A stretch of DNA of 64,000 nt from Leisingera sp. S132 (GTDB lineage Bacteria > Pseudomonadota > Alphaproteobacteria > Rhodobacterales > Rhodobacteraceae): the NCBI RefSeq assembly GCF_025144465.1, contig NZ_CP083553.1, forward strand, positions 3,540,001 to 3,604,000, written 5' to 3'. Each line of letters begins with the position of its first letter. The first letter of the stretch is position 1. A program made the translations under genes and the position numbers. This document shows, piece by piece, positions 17,222 through 26,390 of the stretch. The notes below the pieces were generated by a model, which did not search any database, was not told the origin of the DNA, and saw nothing but the letters and a program-made list of their open reading frames with translations.

Positions 17222-17235
17222 CCTAGGGCCCTAGG
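17222..17235. repeat. 14-bp perfect palindrome between binding protein and permease
   Basis: CCTAGGGCCCTAGG lies in the 28-base gap between the binding-protein stop and the permease start. Such a structure could moderate read-through or mRNA stability, so that more binding protein than permease is made, but as a hairpin it has only a short stem. Confidence 0.4.
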
Positions 17236-17246
17236 ACTCAAAGATA

Positions 17247-17924
17247 ATGAACTCCCTCCTGTCCATCCTCAGCGACCATTGGGATGACCTCCTGAGGGGG
17301 GCGGCCTATACCGCCTCCCTTTCGCTGGTCTCCATAGTGCTGGGGATCTTTGTCGGCCTGACCCTGTGTTTCGGGCTGATCTCGGTAAATCCGGTGATCC
17401 GGATCGCCTCGAAAATCTACCGCAGCATCTGGCGCGGCACGCCGCTTCTGATCCAGCTGCTGATCATCTTCTATTTTCTGCCGATGGTGGGTATCGGCGT
17501 GCCCCCCCTGGCCGCAGCCGTCATTGCGCTGACCATGAACACCGCCGCTTTCCAGGCCGAGATCTACCGTGGCGGGCTGACGGCCATCCCTCGGGGCCAG
17601 GTGGAGGCCGCGCGGATGTTGGGCATTTCCACCTTCACCATCCGCAAGAACATTCTGGTGCCCCAGATGTTCCGCTTGGTGCTGCCCTCGCTGGTCAATG
17701 AAACCATCTCGATCCTGAAAAACTCCTCGCTGATCTCAGTGATCGCGGTGACCGAGCTGTTGCGCACCAGCCAGCAGGTGGTCGCCACCACCTATCGCCC
17801 GTTCGAAGTTTATTTCTTGGCGATGCTGATGTTTCTGATCATGACCGTCAGCCTGGCTGCCTTGGGCCGCTATTTCGAGCGCCACCTCGGCAAGAGCGAG
17901 AAGAAGCTGGCCCATGCAGTTTGA
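17247..17924 (+). CDS. Amino-acid ABC transporter permease (first)
   Basis: A 225-residue inner-membrane permease of the HisMQ type with about five transmembrane helices. The ATPase-contact loop is in [22 protein letters not shown] (EAA motif). It overlaps the next permease gene by 11 bases. With its partner it forms the heterodimeric channel of the transporter. Confidence 0.9.
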   Translation: MNSLLSILSDHWDDLLRGAAYTASLSLVSIVLGIFVGLTLCFGLISVNPVIRIASKIYRSIWRGTPLLIQLLIIFYFLPMVGIGVPPLAAAVIALTMNTAAFQAEIYRGGLTAIPRGQVEAARMLGISTFTIRKNILVPQMFRLVLPSLVNETISILKNSSLISVIAVTELLRTSQQVVATTYRPFEVYFLAMLMFLIMTVSLAALGRYFERHLGKSEKKLAHAV

Positions 17925-18564
17925 TTTCGACCTTGTTCTGAAGTACCTGCCGCTCTTGCTGCAGGGGGCGATGACCACGCTGATCATCTGCGGCCTGGCG
18001 TCCGTTCTTGCTATGGGGCTGGGGCTGCTTGCAGCCCTTGGGCTCCTGTCCCGCTGGGCCGTGCTGCGCGCCGCCTGCCGGATTTATGTGGAGGTGGTGC
18101 GCGGCACGCCGATCCTGATCCTTCTGTTCCTGATGTACTACGGCGGGCCGTCCATCGGCCTCACGTTCTCGGCCGAGGTGGTCGGCGTAGGCGGGCTGGG
18201 AATTTACGCGGGTGGATACTTCGCCGAGATCTTCCGCTCCGGCTTCCAGTCGATTCCGCACGGGCAGATCGAAGCGGCCCGGATGCTGGGCATCGGCCGC
18301 GCCATGGTCATCCTGCGCATCCGCATTCCGCAGATGTTGATGCTGATCGTGCCGCCGCTGACCAACCAGCTGGTGCTGCTGGTGAAGGAATCGGCCGTGC
18401 TGTCGATCATCACCGTGGCCGAACTGACCAAGAACACCACCCAGATGGTCAACGAGACCTTTGCCACCATGGAACCCTATCTGACCGCCGCCGCAATCTA
18501 CTGGATCCTGATCGAAGGCATTGCCGCCGCCGGCGCCTGGGTTGAAAAGAAGGTGAAACACTGA
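17914..18564 (+). CDS. Amino-acid ABC transporter permease (second)
   Basis: A 216-residue permease paralogous to the preceding one, with the EAA loop in [22 protein letters not shown]. It starts inside the end of the first permease gene, and its stop shares one base with the ATPase start, so translation through the operon is tightly linked. It has about five membrane segments. Confidence 0.9.
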   Translation: MQFDFDLVLKYLPLLLQGAMTTLIICGLASVLAMGLGLLAALGLLSRWAVLRAACRIYVEVVRGTPILILLFLMYYGGPSIGLTFSAEVVGVGGLGIYAGGYFAEIFRSGFQSIPHGQIEAARMLGIGRAMVILRIRIPQMLMLIVPPLTNQLVLLVKESAVLSIITVAELTKNTTQMVNETFATMEPYLTAAAIYWILIEGIAAAGAWVEKKVKH

Positions 18565-19361
18565 TGTTTGAACAACCTGTTACAGCCACTCCCGCGGTTT
18601 CCGTTAAGGGGCTGCACAAGCGGTTTGGCCAGCTGGAGGTGCTGAAGGGCATCGACCTGGAGGTCAGCTCGTCGGAAGTGATCTGCATCATCGGCCCCTC
18701 TGGATCAGGCAAGAGCACGCTTCTGCGCTCTATGGCCTTCCTTGAAGTCTATGACGAAGGCCATGTGCTGATCGAGGGCCGGCTTCTGGGCTACAAGGAC
18801 GGCCCGGAAGGGCGCAAACCTGCCTCTCCAAAAGAAACCGACGCGGTGCGCGACTGCGTCGGGATGGTGTTCCAGCAGTTCAACCTCTGGCCGCATATGA
18901 CGGCGCTCGGCAATGTTTCCGAAGCACTGCGCGTGGTGCAGAAGATGAGCAAGGCCGAGGCCGAAAAGATCGCGCTGGAGAACCTCGCCAAGGTCGGCAT
19001 GGAGGCCAAGGCGCAGAACTACCCCAGCCAGCTGTCCGGCGGCCAGCAGCAGCGCGTCGCCATTGCCCGCGCCACCGCCAAGGCGCCGCGCATCATGTTC
19101 TTTGACGAACCGACCTCGGCCCTGGACCCGGAACTGGTTGGCGAGGTTCTGACCGTGATGCAGCAGCTCGCCAAGGGCGGCATGACCATGGTGATCGTGA
19201 CGCATGAGATGGGTTTCGCCGCCCGTGTCGCCGACCGGGTGGTGTTCATGGACCAGGGTGTGGTGGTCGAGCACGGCCCCCCGGCGGAACTGTTCGAGAA
19301 CCCGCAGAGCGCACGCCTGAAGCAGTTTCTGGAAACCTGGAACGAACGTTCCGGCGGCTGA
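18564..19361 (+). CDS. Amino-acid ABC transporter ATP-binding protein
   Basis: A 265-residue ATPase. Walker A is GPSGSGKST (near residue 49), the Q loop is in [10 protein letters not shown], the signature is [14 protein letters not shown], and Walker B is [14 protein letters not shown] short insertion between Walker A and the Q loop ([17 protein letters not shown]) is longer than in GlnQ or HisP. It energises the two permeases. Confidence 0.92.
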   Translation: MFEQPVTATPAVSVKGLHKRFGQLEVLKGIDLEVSSSEVICIIGPSGSGKSTLLRSMAFLEVYDEGHVLIEGRLLGYKDGPEGRKPASPKETDAVRDCVGMVFQQFNLWPHMTALGNVSEALRVVQKMSKAEAEKIALENLAKVGMEAKAQNYPSQLSGGQQQRVAIARATAKAPRIMFFDEPTSALDPELVGEVLTVMQQLAKGGMTMVIVTHEMGFAARVADRVVFMDQGVVVEHGPPAELFENPQSARLKQFLETWNERSGG

Positions 19362-19420
19362 CGCCCGCCGGTCTGACCAAAACATGCCCCGGACGAGGGC
19401 GGATAACTATCGGAGTTGAA

Positions 19421-20392
19421 ATGAGCACTAAAGAGATGTCCTTCCAGCCGGTTTCGGCGATGGAAGTGCCACGGTTTGCGTCCATCCCGACATTTATGCG
19501 GCTGCCGCATGTGGAGCTGAGCAATGAGGCAATTCCGCAAGTGGACATTGGCCTTGTCGGCGTGCCCTGGGACGGTGGCACCACCAACCGCCCAGGCGCG
19601 CGCCACGGCCCGCGCCAGCTGCGCGACTATTCCACCATGATCCGCGCCATGCACCCGGTATCCAAGATAAAGCCTTTCGAAGCCGCGAACTGCGCCGATC
19701 TGGGCGACTGTCCAGTGAACCCGGCCGACACCATGGACACGCTGCAGCGGGTGACGGATTACTTTCACCAGGTGAAGGCCAAGGGCGTGGTGCCGCTGAC
19801 GGCGGGAGGCGATCACATGATCTCGCTTCCCGTGCTGCGCGGGCTGGCCTCGGACGGGCCGGTGGGGATGATCCATTTCGACGCCCACACGGATCTGTTC
19901 GACGAGTATTTCAACGGCTGCAAATACACCCACGGCACCCCCTTCCGCCGCGCCATCGAGGAAGGCCTGCTGGACCCCAAGCGGATGATCCAGATCGGCA
20001 TCCGCGGCACCCGCGGCGGCGATGACGTGGAATGGGGCATCGAGCAGGGCATCCGTATCGTCACCATCGAAGAGTTCCACGACGTCGGCCTGGATCACAT
20101 CATGGAAGAGGCACGTGGCATTGTCGGCCAGGAGCCGGCCTACGTGACCTTCGACATCGACTGCATCGATCCCGCCTTTGCACCCGGCACTGGCACGCCG
20201 GAAATCGGCGGCTTCACCACATTTGAAGCCCAGAAAATGGTCCGCAAGCTGCAGGGCCTGAACCTGATCGGCGCGGACCTGGTCGAAGTCTCGCCGCCTT
20301 TTGACCCGGAGGGAGGAACCGCATGGGTTGGCGTGTCAATCATGTTTGAGTTGCTTTGTGTGCTTGCAGGCCAAGCGGCTCACGGAAAATGA
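19421..20392 (+). CDS. Ureohydrolase (agmatinase / guanidinobutyrase type)
   Basis: A 323-residue binuclear-manganese ureohydrolase that releases urea from a guanidino compound. The metal ligands are all present: H132 in GGDHM, D154/H156/D158 in FDAHTD, and D245/D247 in [19 protein letters not shown]. The family cannot be split into agmatinase, guanidinobutyrase or guanidinopropionase by eye. It follows the ATPase by 59 bases, and the operon layout suggests that the transporter delivers its substrate. The C-terminus ([15 protein letters not shown]) looks complete even though IS remnants begin within 250 bases. Confidence 0.88.
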   Translation: MSTKEMSFQPVSAMEVPRFASIPTFMRLPHVELSNEAIPQVDIGLVGVPWDGGTTNRPGARHGPRQLRDYSTMIRAMHPVSKIKPFEAANCADLGDCPVNPADTMDTLQRVTDYFHQVKAKGVVPLTAGGDHMISLPVLRGLASDGPVGMIHFDAHTDLFDEYFNGCKYTHGTPFRRAIEEGLLDPKRMIQIGIRGTRGGDDVEWGIEQGIRIVTIEEFHDVGLDHIMEEARGIVGQEPAYVTFDIDCIDPAFAPGTGTPEIGGFTTFEAQKMVRKLQGLNLIGADLVEVSPPFDPEGGTAWVGVSIMFELLCVLAGQAAHGK

Positions 20393-20636
20393 CGAATGGC
20401 AAGCCGGTGCCATTGACGGTGGGAAATTGCTGAATGCTATGGCACTGGCTTGTAGATATCGCACACTTCCGGCGGAGGCTTTTTCGTACTCTGCCTTTGC
20501 GTCTTGGAACGTAACTCAGTTTGGATTCCTGCGCATCCATATCAGCGATGTGTCTGACGCCAGCGCTTATGGGGCCAAATAGGGCAATTTGATAGGAGAG
20601 TGTTTCTGGCTCATCGTGACCACCGAGGAGTGGACG

Positions 20637-20879
20637 ATGAGAAAGACAACCAAGAGCCCCGGCGAGAAGATCGTCAAAGACATAAAGCGGGCGACCCACA
20701 AGCAGTATTCTTCGGAAGAGAAGATCCGGATCGTCTTGGACGGCCTGCGTGGGGAAGACAGTATTGCTGAGCTTTGCCGCCGTGAGGGCATTTCCCAGGG
20801 CGTTTACTACAAATGGTCAAAGGACTTCATGGAAGCTGGCAAGCGGCGTTTGGCTGGCGATACCGCCCGTGCGGCGTAA
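20637..20879 (+). pseudogene. Truncated IS3-family OrfA
   Basis: Eighty residues of a second, unrelated IS3-type OrfA: the helix-turn-helix part (KQYSSEEKIRIVLDGLRGED to GVYYKWSKDFMEAGKRRLAGDTARAA) is complete, but the coiled-coil tail and all of OrfB are missing. The frame stops at a TAA right at the junction to foreign sequence at 20880. The 244 bases before it (20393-20636) contain the element's left end and otherwise nothing I recognise. Confidence 0.8.
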
Positions 20880-21146
20880 GCGTTGCATCTGACCCCTTCC
20901 TGTAGACCTTCCCATAGTTGGCGAGCAAACATACAGTGGCGCTGCGCGCCACCAGAAACTAATCTTCATTCCATTTCAAAGCCTTATGTCATGCTTGGGA
21001 GCGCCAGAGACACGTTCATTAGCCGAACCTCTCTGGAAATCTCTGGTGCTGCAAGCTCCGGAAGGGCAGTGATAGACAATCATGCCGGCCCTATCGGAGG
21101 TGTGGATCGGGCACCGGGAATACTGTGCTTGGTGAATGAATACGCC

Positions 21147-21638
21147 ATGTTCGAGGCCACTTGGCAACGCTGCCGTGTTCACTGGATACGCAACGCCCTC
21201 GCGCATGTGTCCCGCGGCCAGAACACGGTCGTTGCCGCGGCAACCCGGCAGGCCGTCGATCAGCCGGACCGCGCATCCGCCGGGGGCACCTGGCGCCGCG
21301 TGGCCGACCAGCTCCGCGGGCGATGGCCCAAGCTGGCCGCTCTTATGGACGAAAGCGAGCACGATATGCTGGCTTATTTGGCCTTTCCGCGCCAGCACCG
21401 CACCAAATTGCATAGCACCAATCCCATCGAACGCTTGAACAAGGAAGTGAAGCGGCGCGCAGATGTCGTCGGGATCTTTCCGAACGAGGCGTCCATCATC
21501 CGCCTGATCGGCGCAGTGCTGTTCGAGCAGAATGACGAATGGCAGACCGCCAGCCGCTACATGATGGTCGAGGCCTTCGCCGAAATCGACGCAGAGGAGA
21601 CCGATCCCATTCTCAGCCTATCATCCCAAGCCGCCTGA
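21147..21638 (+). pseudogene. IS256-family transposase, C-terminal fragment
   Basis: About 163 residues matching the C-terminal 40 percent of IS256 (mutator-type) transposases: TWQRCRVHWIRNALAHV, the SFP-like AFPRQHRTKLHSTNPIERLNKEVKRRADVVGIFPNEASIIRLIGAVL block and the last catalytic glutamate region. The N-terminal domain and first two acids are absent. Upstream (20880-21146) the same frame stays open but has no IS256 character; it is filler of unknown origin. Confidence 0.85.
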
Positions 21639-21760
21639 CCATGACCTCAGGCCATCCGGGAAATTACACCAGCTTGACGGACGTGACCCCGCGCATGCCG
21701 CAGAGCGGCCAGCTGTGTGTGGCAGCGGCCGCCGTCAATCTGCGAGATCACGCATAACGG

Positions 21761-21784
21761 CCCGCCCAGCACTAGCTGGGCGGG
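21761..21784 (-). terminator. 10-bp perfect hairpin downstream of the IS66 transposase
   Basis: CCCGCCCAGC, loop ACTA, GCTGGGCGGG. It lies 26 bases beyond the transposase stop on the minus strand, and could equally stop transcription arriving from the IS256 side. Confidence 0.55.
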
Positions 21785-21809
21785 CGGGAGCTACTCCACT
21801 TCAGAGATA

Positions 21810-23474
21810 CTATCCTTCGATGCTGTAGCGGCCCCTTGGACAGTTCCAAGGCAGAAGCTTTTCATACTGCGAACGTGGGTGCCCTATGGCCATTTGCTCG
21901 AACACCCAAGTGAGATAGGCATAGGGTTCAACACCGTTCAGTTTACATGTGCCGATCAGGCTGGCCATAACAGCCCAGTTGCGGCCGCCGACCTCTGAAC
22001 CTGCAAATAGGGCGTTTTTACGCAGAAGGGCAATCGGTCGAATGGTGTTTTCAACGGCATTGCTGTCGATTTCGATCCGCCCGTCAGACAGGAACATGCT
22101 GAGGCCTGTCCATAGTTTAAGCGTATAGGTCACTGCCTGTCCCAATGTCGATTTTACTGAAACGCGCCCGGATATTTTCTGGAGCAGCTGTGCAAGCTTA
22201 TCCATCAATGGCGCGGTTCCCAACTGCCTGGCTGCACATCTTGCAGAGGCTGGTTGAGACTTAAGCCTGCGCTCGATTTCATACATAGCGTTGATCAACT
22301 CAATGACCTCCATCGCCTGGCCTGATTTTGTCGCCTTATGAACGTCCAGGAATTTGCGGCGCACGTGCGCCCAGCAATAGGCGAGTGCAAGCGGGCCGCC
22401 GTTGCGCTGCTCTCTTCGCAAGCGGTTGTATCCCGCGTATCCATCAACCTGGAGAGCACCGTTGAAGCCGGTCAGTATGTCCTCAGCATGTTGGCCTTTG
22501 CGCGACTGCTTAAAATGGAAGACAACACCCGGCGGTGCATTCCCCTTCCATCGGCGGTCGTCCCGGCACAGCGCCCAAACATAACAGGTCTTCGTCTTTC
22601 CGCTCCCAGGCGCCAACTGCGCCAGCACGGTTTCGTCCATGAACAATTTCGAACTTGCTTTCAGATCCCTATTCATCACGTCGTAAAGAGGTAGAAGTGC
22701 GTCAACAGCCTGATCCATCAAACGGGACATTGTCGAACGGTGCAGTTTCACGCCTGAACGCATGAATATCTGCTCCTGCCTGAAGTTCGGCAGAAAGTCC
22801 GCAAATTTGCTGACTGCCAGCCCCGCAATCAACCGGTCGTCGAAACAGGTTTGATCGAAGGCGCGCTTCGGAACCGGAGCCTGTTTGAAGCGATCGCATA
22901 CGTGGCAGACATATTTGGGGTAATGCTCTTCAATCACACGGATCTCGGCAGGCTTGTAAGTCAACCGTTTGATGACCTGTTCTCCAAGCAAACGCATGCC
23001 ACATCCGCAATTACAGACCGCTCCATCGGAAGGTTCGACGATGCGTATGTCTTTGGGCAAATGGCTCGGGAACTCAATTGCCTGACGCCCTAGCATTCCG
23101 CGTGGTTTGGGTTTAACGTCTTCAGTTTGCGCGATCTCTGCATTCCCGTCAGCCATCCCGGCTTGGAAACAGGAGGCAGAATTGGCTGGTGCAGCTTTGC
23201 CCCCCGTCTTTCTATTTCCCGGTAGCTTCTCACTCTTCTGCCCAAACTGCATATCCTGCAACTTGCTGAGCTGGGCGCGCAGCAGCCGGTTATTGGCCTT
23301 CAGTACTTTGATCTCAGCTAATGACGTGGAAATCCTCGCGTCCTTGACGGTAATCACATCTTGAGGTTCGAGTTCGCGTGCCCGGTCTGCTTCAGCGATG
23401 GCGGCGGCCAGCTTCGCAACATAGCTTTCCGGGTGCCTGGCGAGCTCGGCGCAGGCAGTCTGTATATCTTTCAT
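21810..23474 (-). CDS. IS66-family transposase (TnpC type)
   Basis: A 554-residue transposase, apparently complete. An N-terminal leucine-zipper region (about residues 45-85), a zinc-finger-like part (CNCGCGMRL and CHVCDRF) and the DDE core (MDETVLAQL, DGYAGYNRL, then IEIDSNAVENTIRP) are present, followed by the C-terminal GSEVGGRNWAVMASLI block. The start at 23474 (MKDIQTACAEL) is chosen; the frame stays open to 23504. Most IS66 elements also carry tnpA and tnpB. None is seen here, so this is either a single-gene member or a deleted copy. Element ends were not identified. Confidence 0.88.
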   Translation of the reverse strand: MKDIQTACAELARHPESYVAKLAAAIAEADRARELEPQDVITVKDARISTSLAEIKVLKANNRLLRAQLSKLQDMQFGQKSEKLPGNRKTGGKAAPANSASCFQAGMADGNAEIAQTEDVKPKPRGMLGRQAIEFPSHLPKDIRIVEPSDGAVCNCGCGMRLLGEQVIKRLTYKPAEIRVIEEHYPKYVCHVCDRFKQAPVPKRAFDQTCFDDRLIAGLAVSKFADFLPNFRQEQIFMRSGVKLHRSTMSRLMDQAVDALLPLYDVMNRDLKASSKLFMDETVLAQLAPGSGKTKTCYVWALCRDDRRWKGNAPPGVVFHFKQSRKGQHAEDILTGFNGALQVDGYAGYNRLRREQRNGGPLALAYCWAHVRRKFLDVHKATKSGQAMEVIELINAMYEIERRLKSQPASARCAARQLGTAPLMDKLAQLLQKISGRVSVKSTLGQAVTYTLKLWTGLSMFLSDGRIEIDSNAVENTIRPIALLRKNALFAGSEVGGRNWAVMASLIGTCKLNGVEPYAYLTWVFEQMAIGHPRSQYEKLLPWNCPRGRYSIEG

Positions 23475-23706
23475 AGAAATGCACCCCGTGTCCGCTGTGC
23501 ACACAGCTTGTCAGGTCGCGCCCAGCGGACCGGGCGCGAAGTCACTTGCGTTCTGATGCGGGTGATGGGATGAAGTAAGCAGCAATCGTGTACCAAACGA
23601 TTTTGGGGCCCCGGCTGATCTGCAAATCCTAGGGGCCTCACTTATTTCAGCCCTGTGTGAACCTAGATCATTCTAGCTCCTCTGATTGTTCAGGGTAGAT
23701 TTCAGG

Positions 23707-24756
23707 GGCGTTGTTGCACAAATCGTTTGAGGGATTCACTGTATGAATCCAGCCTGATAGCTGGGTGGTATGAGCAGTTGGGCGTCCACGAAGTACAAGA
23801 CCACGAACTGGTCGGCTTACAATGAAGCATTGCGGCAGCGTGGATCGCTGACGATCTGGTTTGATCCAGGCATGGAGTGGAAGCCTCCGCCGACCGGGAA
23901 GCGTGGGAGGCATCCGAGTTTCAGCGATGCGGCGATCCAGACGTGCCTGACAATGAAGGTGCTGTTCGGAATGCCGTTGAGGCAGACCACGGGGTTCGTG
24001 CAGAGCCTGCTGCAGCTGGTCGGGCTTGATTGGACAGTGCCGGACTTCAGCACGCTCTGTCGTCGCCAGCGAACATTGAACGTAGCCATCCCCTATCGTG
24101 GCGGCGCGGGCCCGTTGAACCTGCTGATCGACAGCACCGGCATCAAGTCCGAGGGGGAAGGCGAATGGAATGCCCGCAAGCATGGTGGCCCCAAACGCCG
24201 CATCTGGCGTAAGATACATATCGGGATCGACGAGGAAACATTGGAGGTTCGAGCGGTCGAGGTCACCGGCAGCAACATCGGTGATGCTCCCATCCTGCCA
24301 GATCTCCTGGAACAGATCTCTGCGGACGAAGTGATCGGTTCAGTGACAGCTGATGGCGCTTACGACACCCGAAACTGTCACGAGGCAATCGCTGCCCGCG
24401 GCGCTGCCGCAGTCATCCCGCCCCGAAAGAACGCCAAGCCGTGGAAGCCAACGAGCCCCGGCGCCGCAGCCCGCAACGAAGCTTTGCGCGCCTCGAAATA
24501 CTTGGGTCGCGCCCTCTGGCGGCGATGGAGCGGATACCACCGCCGAAGCCGCGTCGAGGCAAAAATGAACTGTATCAAGCTGCTTGGCCAATCCCTCATG
24601 GCGCGCGATTTCGAGCGTCAGGTTGCGGAACTGCAGGTCCGTATTGCCGTGCTCAACGGTTACACCGCACTAGGCACCCCTATCACAGTGACCGCAGAAT
24701 AAGTCCGTCCGGGGAAAGGGGAACTCCGCTCAGACACAGATTTGCGCAACAACGCC
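23707..24756 (+). mobile_element. Intact IS5-family element (IS903-like)
   Basis: About 1050 bp, with 18-base inverted repeats differing at one position: GGCGTTGTTGCACAAATC at 23707-23724 and its complement with G for A at 24739-24756. It carries one complete transposase gene. No target duplication was detected. It has inserted within the T6SS cargo module, cutting the gene that followed the lipase effector. Confidence 0.85.
23770..24702 (+). CDS. IS5-family transposase
   Basis: A 310-residue DDE transposase with all expected blocks: LLIDSTGIKSEGEGEW (first Asp), SVTADGAYDTRNCHEAI (second Asp) and the C-terminal RSRVEAKMNCIKLLG (Glu). The frame is unbroken and ends 54 bases before the element terminus. 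The element is therefore potentially active. Confidence 0.92.
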   Translation: MSSWASTKYKTTNWSAYNEALRQRGSLTIWFDPGMEWKPPPTGKRGRHPSFSDAAIQTCLTMKVLFGMPLRQTTGFVQSLLQLVGLDWTVPDFSTLCRRQRTLNVAIPYRGGAGPLNLLIDSTGIKSEGEGEWNARKHGGPKRRIWRKIHIGIDEETLEVRAVEVTGSNIGDAPILPDLLEQISADEVIGSVTADGAYDTRNCHEAIAARGAAAVIPPRKNAKPWKPTSPGAAARNEALRASKYLGRALWRRWSGYHRRSRVEAKMNCIKLLGQSLMARDFERQVAELQVRIAVLNGYTALGTPITVTAE

Positions 24757-24928
24757 GATAAGACGCATCCACACGCAGATCAGACATGCGGTCCCGTTCG
24801 GAAACTGGAGGAGCTTCCAGAACCAGATGCACCAGCCCCGGGTTGATGAAGTGTTTGGTTGCCGGGACGACCGGGCCGCTGAATCCGCCGCCGCCCATGC
24901 CAAACCCAGGGGTGACTTTACGCACCAT
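24757..24928 (-). pseudogene. 5' fragment of an unknown gene after the effector, cut by the IS5 element
   Basis: Fifty-seven codons open with ATG 29 bases after the effector stop, starting MVRKVTPGFGMGGGGFSGP and running to DASYR, where the IS5 terminus begins at 24756. There is no matching continuation on the far side of the element (the 200 bases before 23707 show none), so the rest was lost. I do not recognise the family. By position it could be a further immunity gene or a second cargo gene. Confidence 0.55.
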
Positions 24929-24957
24929 TGCGGCCAGGCGGCTGAGGTCCGCTGTAG

Positions 24958-26388
24958 CTATTGGAGCTGCTCCTCAACCATATCAAACAACCATTCGGCA
25001 GTCAGGCGGCGGGCTTCGGTTAGGTCATAGGCCGCTTGGTGTTCAAATCCGCTGTCTGTCGCGACTGACATGGGGCCTGATACGTAGCGGCCGGAGCCAG
25101 CATGGACGGTCCCGTCGCCGGCTGCTTCCGGCGGCTGAAGCTGGTACCGGGTATCAGCAGCAAAGGTAGGAGCGCCGCCGTAGAGAGGTGCAGGGTGAAC
25201 AAAATATTGCCCCCACTCAATCTGGCCGCGGCCATCGCTTTGTCTGATCGCATCGGAAGCAGGGCTGTCCTGCCGCCCGGATTGCTTCCATTCGATGTGA
25301 TCCCAGGCCGGGTGGCTGGTGTCGCTGGCGTAAAACATCCGGGTGTTCGGATGAAATGCACTGGGGCCGAGCTTGGCGTGGAAGGACATTGCTTTTCTTA
25401 ACTGAAGTTGAAAACTCTCGAATGTTTTTCGACTATTTTCACCTGGATTTAGGTGCTCGATTTCTATTAGTTTCCACCAATCGCTTTGGTTGAGGTAAAT
25501 TTCGACATACGGATTGGAGGCCGGTTTTGAACAGATATTGGCACCAGTCCTGCCGGTGACACGCAGCCAGTCCGTCCTGCCATCGGTGCCTTTGTGAAAC
25601 TGATTGGGCAATAGTTCCAGAACACCGGGCATATTCGCGGCAGTTGCGGTGGCTTCCTGCTGATTGGCGCCCAGAACCCAGCGCTCAACGGTTCCCTGCA
25701 CTCCGCTGCCTTCGAAACCGGCAACAATTCGCTTGTAGGCTGCCGGTGCGCCCTCGCAGGGCAAGGCGCCATGGATGACGCCGTGTACCTTGCCGGCGCC
25801 GCCGTGGATTTGGGTATAGGCCCTTGAAACAAGCCCGCCCATGGAGTGGGTCACGATGACAGGCTTCAGAACAAGAACATCTGTACCCTGGTATTTCTGT
25901 TCTGTCTCCGCAACTGCCCTATCGACCGTCTCGCCAAGTTTTTTACCTGAGTTCAGATTGTCATCCGTCCAGTTGTATGGGTGCGCCCAGGCCTCATAGT
26001 GCAGGTTGAAGCAACCCTTCGGGACCTGGCCGGCCGCGGGGGTTTCCGCCGTCAGATCCAGCCACATCATGAAGCTTGCATAGGAGCCTTGCATCAGACC
26101 GCCCCAGCCCCGGTCGATACGCTCCTGTGTCAGCGCACCGCCAACTGTGCCGGGATCGACTTCGAGGTAATCCGGTGAAAACGGCGCGCCTTTCGGTCCA
26201 ATCATTGCTGCGCGCTTGTCTTTTGGGCCTTTCCGGGCAAGTGATAAGGCGTTCCTCATAGAATCTTGCGGTTCCCAGACCACAGCTTTTGACTTTTTAT
26301 TCCGTAGCCTGCTCCCCATGATGCCGGGCACGAAGATAATTGGCATGGCCACCGGAGGCGGGCACGCTTGAACAGAAGAATGAGCCAT
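24958..26388 (-). CDS. Putative T6SS lipase effector (Tle-like alpha/beta hydrolase)
   Basis: A 476-residue alpha/beta hydrolase resembling LCAT/PGAP1-like lipases. IIFVPGIMGSRLRNK (residues 17-31) is the oxyanion-hole segment, and the nucleophile is S182 in IVTHSMGGLVS. GDGTVHAGSG and GFEHQAAYDL near the C-terminus are the likely acid and histidine regions. There is no signal peptide, as expected for a protein loaded on VgrG/PAAR. It starts two bases after the stop of a Tli4-like immunity gene and lies downstream of vgrG, PAAR and a DUF4123 adaptor on one strand. The Tle4/Tli4 pair is the closest known arrangement. Phospholipase activity is inferred. Confidence 0.8.
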   Translation of the reverse strand: MAHSSVQACPPPVAMPIIFVPGIMGSRLRNKKSKAVVWEPQDSMRNALSLARKGPKDKRAAMIGPKGAPFSPDYLEVDPGTVGGALTQERIDRGWGGLMQGSYASFMMWLDLTAETPAAGQVPKGCFNLHYEAWAHPYNWTDDNLNSGKKLGETVDRAVAETEQKYQGTDVLVLKPVIVTHSMGGLVSRAYTQIHGGAGKVHGVIHGALPCEGAPAAYKRIVAGFEGSGVQGTVERWVLGANQQEATATAANMPGVLELLPNQFHKGTDGRTDWLRVTGRTGANICSKPASNPYVEIYLNQSDWWKLIEIEHLNPGENSRKTFESFQLQLRKAMSFHAKLGPSAFHPNTRMFYASDTSHPAWDHIEWKQSGRQDSPASDAIRQSDGRGQIEWGQYFVHPAPLYGGAPTFAADTRYQLQPPEAAGDGTVHAGSGRYVSGPMSVATDSGFEHQAAYDLTEARRLTAEWLFDMVEEQLQ

Positions 26389-26390
26389 AG

